A stretch of 64,000 nt of DNA from Oxyruncus cristatus (lineage: Eukaryota; Chordata; Aves; Passeriformes; Cotingidae), in NCBI GenBank assembly GCA_013399855.1, contig VXAY01004337.1, forward strand, positions 1,398,068 through 1,462,067, given 5' to 3'. This document shows positions 54,201-60,200 of this stretch, piece after piece. Both the position numbers and the translations under genes were made by a program. The notes under the pieces are model-generated. The model did not search any database. It was not told the DNA's origin and was given only the letters and a program-made list of their open reading frames with translations. Each line of letters opens with the position of its first letter. The stretch's first letter is position 1.

Positions 54201-57200
54201 GGTTGAAACTGAATAAAACCGGTTTCAGGAGTTTCTAAATACAATTTGTAACAAAAAGAGACAGGTTAAATAGCAGAGAACTTGAGAGAATGTTACAATA
54301 ATGATCTCAAAGCCAGCTGGAAAGATCACAGGTTCGTTGCAATTAACAAGATCCATTGGAGTGGAAGGAAGAGAAAGAGACCACTTATTTATTTTTACCT
54401 TTATATACAATTCACAGTGGACAAGCTAGACAAGTCAACTAAAAATATGCATAACAGGTTTTTTCATAGCTATATGCATGGAGATTCCATTACAGAAAGG
54501 CAGCTATTCTGCAATACCTGTTGAGACTGACAAAACAAAATGTACATATACATAAAAGGATTTGTTTGTTTGTTTGGGGTTTTCTGGGGGAGGGTTGTTG
54601 GCTTCGGTTTTTAGAGGGGTTGATTTTAACACAAGCTATCATCAAGCTAAACATTCCAACAGATGACAGATCTAGGGAATCCATACTCTTAAACCTGGAG
54701 GAAACTCCGTCATATCATCTTGCCTTGACCACCTCAGATAATGTCAAGGAAATTTACAACTGCAACTTATCTACATTTAAAGAGAACTTCCTAGTTTTGA
54801 TGTTTTCAAGTACATGCAGAACCACCTTTTTCTCTCACTGGGAGATGAATAGTTCCATATAGTCCTTTCAACCTCTCAAGCACCATCAGGCAGTTATCAG
54901 TCAAGTACACACAAGGTCTGATTAGATTTTCACTTTAGTCAGCCACACAAGCTCAAGCTACCTAGAGCACTTCTGTCAATATTTACATTCCCAGAAGGTA
55001 TAACCTGTTCTCATAGGGTCTGGCTTTGCTACCATACCCTTGCCATTTTCTACATGAGGCTAGGACTGAAACAGAATGACAACTATCGCAGATACATTAT
55101 CTCATGTGGAAAGCCTATCTATTCCAAGAGTACAAAGTTTCCCAAGACACCCGATAGCTAACTGTTGACTTGTTGACTGCCACCTGGGGATGGAAGCATT
55201 AACTTCAGACAACCAAGCAAAAAACCCAAAGAAACCCCAACCAACCAAAAAGCTGTTTGCACACCATTTCAGTAATTTAGCTCACCTAGTGACAGCAAAG
55301 GGCCAGGTGTGCTGTCCCTCCCCTGACACTCCTATCACTCACACTCATGCACAGAACCTTCCGTGTACTTCCTGGAAGTTTAATGAACATTTATATAAAT
55401 ATATTTACATATATACAAGTAAATCAAACTTCCTCTGGCTGTCCGCAGCTTTCCAGCAAACTCACCTGCATCACATAGAAGCAAATTATAAAGGCAGTAG
55501 TTAAGAACAGGCTGCAGCCATCGGAACAATTTATTTGGCAAACAGAATGTGTCCAAGTAGCCATAGGGGAGGAAGGCTACCAGACACAGGATGTGGGTAA
55601 AAGGCAGGCCAGCAACGGCTGAGCACCCTTGACATAAAACATTACATAAAGAGGGTCCCAGTCTGTTTAAAGGACAATTCATGCAGAACCACTAGAGAAC
55701 AGCAAGACACATACTCAGGTCCTACTGCTTTTAACAGAAATGTTTTCTGTGACAGATCTTCAGCTGCACAATCAGCAACTCCATATATTTCCTCCATTTA
55801 CAATTGCAATTACCAACCGCATTTGCTGATCTGTGCTGGCCCATGTGTGAAGGTATAGCATCTGTGGAAATACTTTCTGGAAAAGTAGAGCCTGGGGAAA
55901 ACATACTGGAGAGGTTTCAGGTTTTTTCTAACAGCTGTAGGGGGGAACCTAAGCTGTCTCACTATTTTATAACAAGTTGTGTGATAAATAGCAATTCTGC
56001 CAAGGGAAGCAGGTAGAAATTGACTCTGGGATGATTCTCAGATGTATGTGAAATATGTATAGTGACTATATGTGGGAAAACAAAGCTAAAAAAAAATGAG
56101 ATAATAGTATAAGATGTATTTCATTCATTTTGTGACCATCAGAGCAACATTGGGAAGACTTGAGGCAACTGAAGTCATTAAAATGGACTTTTGTTGAAAA
56201 ATGCTAGATCAAGTGTCACAGAAGTAGAAACGTTTAAAAACTGGTCCTGACTGTAAGAATACGTATTAGAGAAAAACTAATAGGAATGCAAACCAAAGTA
56301 AATGAGATGAAAATTGCAAAAGAAATTAAGTCAAGAACAAAAGAATAAATAAACAGAAGAAAGCAGGAAAAAGGAAAATCAAATGAAACAATCAAGGACA
56401 AAATTCTTTATCTAGACCTTTTCCAAGTAGTAAAGATAGAGTTCAATCTACTTCCTTGTCGCTTTTTGTTCTGTTTAGATACAAAAACTATAGCCAAAGA
56501 GAAAGAACATTGTATCTTTAACCTGCAAAGTAAATCCTTTTACTTGAAACCACTCCATGCTGATCAGAGACAATGCACAGGGTTATAATGGAAGCACCGA
56601 AATGTTTCCTGTTTTGCAGAGATTCAGGGCTGGAGTTTCATCTTGTATACCTCTATGACAAGAGAAACTAGAACTACTAAGTGGAACTCCTCACATCAAC
56701 CAGTCATTAGCATTAAGACTTGGTTTGTTCAAACAAGGAATGTCTTGAGTTAACATTTTCATAGGATTTTTTTCCTAGCTTATGACAGAATCAGTTCTTT
56801 AAGACAAAAACCTATAAAACCTAGCATGTGGTTTATGGATGCTCATGGGTTTATAATTGTGAGCCGAATGATGAAAACTATCCTCCCTTTCAGATTTAGA
56901 AGGTAACTTTCTTGAATTGACAGCTTTTAAGTTAAAGCATTAAGTTACTTCAAGGTAAGCATATCTTTCAGTTACAAGTGTTAGAGCTGTCTTGGAAAAA
57001 ACAATGTAGTTTGTTTCACTCATTGAAGTTATTAGTACTAAGGAGCACAAAACCGGGGAACAAGTATCTGGAGTCTGCGACCTCCACTAGATCTCTACAA
57101 GAAAACAGATGCTGGCTATGGTAACACTAGCTTCCTGGGCCTTGTTTTTTGGGTTTTTATTTACCAAGCAGTTTAAAAAAATCACATTTCATTAAAAGAA

Positions 57201-60200
57201 ATTCCGGGACTGCCTACTTTTCCTTAAAAGGAACTCCTGTACCCATCCATAGTACAGACAGAATTGTTTTCAAAACCTCTCAGAAAGGTGATTCACTGAC
57301 TTGTATTAATAAAAAATAAACACAACCTCTTGTACTGAGGATTCTGAAGATCTTCACTTAGGTTCATACTCCTACCACTCTCCAGACAAAAGTAAGTCTG
57401 ATGTACAGTAAAGGAGTGTTACCAAGGGGCTTCCTTGAGCTGCTAAGGAACTTGTCACACAGACCTTGTTACACTTCAAAGCTACATTAGAACAAAGCAG
57501 TCCTGCCCTCTCAGACTGCAGAAAGCTGACAGCTAGCAAATCCACACAAGAAGAGATTCATGTGTACTTTTCTACTCTTAACTTCCACCAGTCAGTGGGC
57601 ATGTGAAGTTGCTCTACATACCACAGATGATACAACCAAAGCAATGCATTTTTCCTCCTTTCTTACCTTTCCCTCTCTCATAGTAGTCACCTTTGGCACA
57701 TCCTCCCAGCTCACAATAACTGATTTTAACTATCCTTAGCATCAGTCAACATATTCCTAACACCCAAGAAAGAATACCAAGTTTCTCAAAGGACTAAATA
57801 AACTGTTTTTATAGCATTCATTCAGGATTTAAAAAAAAAAAAAAAAAAGCTCCTTTCTTTAGATGGGGTCTGCTAGGAATTGAAGGTGCATTCTAGTAAT
57901 AAACGGTGACAGTTCCCTTATTTTAAGACATTTTATTCACTGGTATTTGCTTGTATTTGTCAATAAACTTATAAGACATAATGTTCTCAAAAGTTAAAAA
58001 CCCAAAAGCTTAAAAATTATTTATCTCTTTGATTTTGCTGTCTGGTTAACATTTGAGAGCTCTCTTTAGTCTACATGCATCGAGGGATGTCCTCAGCAGA
58101 TCTTGTTTCCTGTGTTTGTGCGAAGTTATAACTGACTAACGCAGTAAATGTAAAAAATATATAGAACTTAAGAAAATAAAGTTAAATAAAGCATGAAATC
58201 TCAAAAATTACTCTACAGATGCAAGAAATATGCCTGTATATGATCAGATGTTCAACCAGGCACCCAGACCATCACTGCAAATGACCTTCTGCCTTTGATG
58301 GATCCCAAAGTTCCTTAATTACACACTCCCTCCTTGCAATTACTATAGACTCCCTGCTGACCTTCTAACCTCCCTGTGCCATTTGCACCCCTGAACCCAG
58401 GGCATGCTCTGAAATCTAACACAACAAAACTGCATACAGGGTGTCAGAAGCCATTAAGCAATGCTCCATGGGTACTCTGGGTCTTACGTGCTCTTAGCAC
58501 ACCCAGAAAAAGGCTTAACTGCATGTGAAAAGGCAAAGTAGAGTAGAAGGGGAGAACACACTCAACATAAGAATGCAAAACCAGAAAAGATGGAACTTGA
58601 GAAGCAGGAGTGAAGTTGTGAATGAAGTAGTGCAGAACCTGGGGATAGATGCCTACAGGATAAAATGAATACAAGTACCTGGTTTCACTTCAGATGATTA
58701 AGGTGCATCTCCAGAGCAACTTCTAAAATTCCATTGCTACATTTCTTGTACCTTTATGTCTATATTCAAGTCATTTTTCCCCCCTAGCTTTTACAGCATT
58801 AGTCAAATATAAGCAATTGCCTTATATATGCAAAGCTGGAAGACAAAATTATACCTAATAGTTCAAAGCAATATCTTTTTAACTTCCATTGCACTAAACT
58901 CAAGTGCAGCATCAAGGAAAACACATCCTACAAAAAGAAGGGATTTACTTAAATAAATATAATGCAAGGCTATCGAGTCACTAGTTTGGTTTTCTACTGT
59001 CTCGCTCACAATAAATAGTATCTTACCTCTCCAGCAATCCGACTTTAATGTTTGGATGTATTCATGAAACATGCTACTGTTCAGTAAAGAGCAGTAACTG
59101 ACTAGTGTATTGCTGTAGGTACATCTGTTGAATGCACAAACTTATGAAATTTTAAAAGCCTTGAGAGTAAAAACACCTTTTTGCTAATTTTTGAGGGTAG
59201 CCCCATCTGGAAGTGGGAAATGCATTCAGGGAGGACAAGATCTCGCAGGACAATTCCACTTGGCTTCTATTTCCCTCTTTTCACATCCATTCTTCTCTGA
59301 ACTCCAAACAAGTTTTCTGCCTTGGCAGTCACACAAGTGTCACATGTGCTTTGAATCCATGAGGATGAGGAAGAACATAAGCTTGAAGGTTCTGAGTCAG
59401 GTTGGAAGACACTCTATGCAGTTATAAGCAATCAGCTGGCTATGACCACCTCTTTGTCCCCACACAATCCCTCCCTGGGAAACTTCAGGCATATCCCACA
59501 AAAGTCCACCAACACTCATGCAGGGCTCTAGTTTTTCTTCTGAAAACCTTGCCAGCTTCATTAGTGAGGAGAAAGTAACCATAATGCTGGGTATGCTCCA
59601 TGCCCTCAAAGGCCGTGCTTGCCTGGGCAGAAGGTGAAACAAGAGGTAAGAGAAGGTCCTGCGAGCATCAGAACAGAAAGGCCTTTGCTGGTGCCTCAGG
59701 CTGGGCACTCTGTCAGTCAGGCAATGACTAAGGACACAAAGTCCAACTGAAAGCTGCAGTGAAAGTTCACAAGGTTCATCAGAAGAGGCAAAGGCTCAGT
59801 TTAAAGGCACTCAGGGATTTCTGAGTGATCACATGCATAATGTGGGCTGTAATGTACCAATGAGGGGCCAGGGAGGGAAGGGAGAGAAAAACGAGAAGTG
59901 AGACATTCAAATTGGTACAGAGAAGAAGAGGGTCTAGTGCTGAAGAGTTTGAGAATTGCTAAATAATAGGTAGTTGAGACAACTTTTAGGTGCAGTACGA
60001 ACATGTTTTTCAGAAAAATTGTTCTCAGTGCACATGGTCCCTCCAAGTAATGAAGAGCAATGGTTTACAGGAATAGATTTCAAAGAGGCAAAAAAGGTTA
60101 TGGAAAGAGAAAGGTTTAAAACTTCTCACGATTATTCCATATAAAGTATGATACTATTCTCAATCCAATGGTATTTGAGCAACTATTGAAACATGAAAAA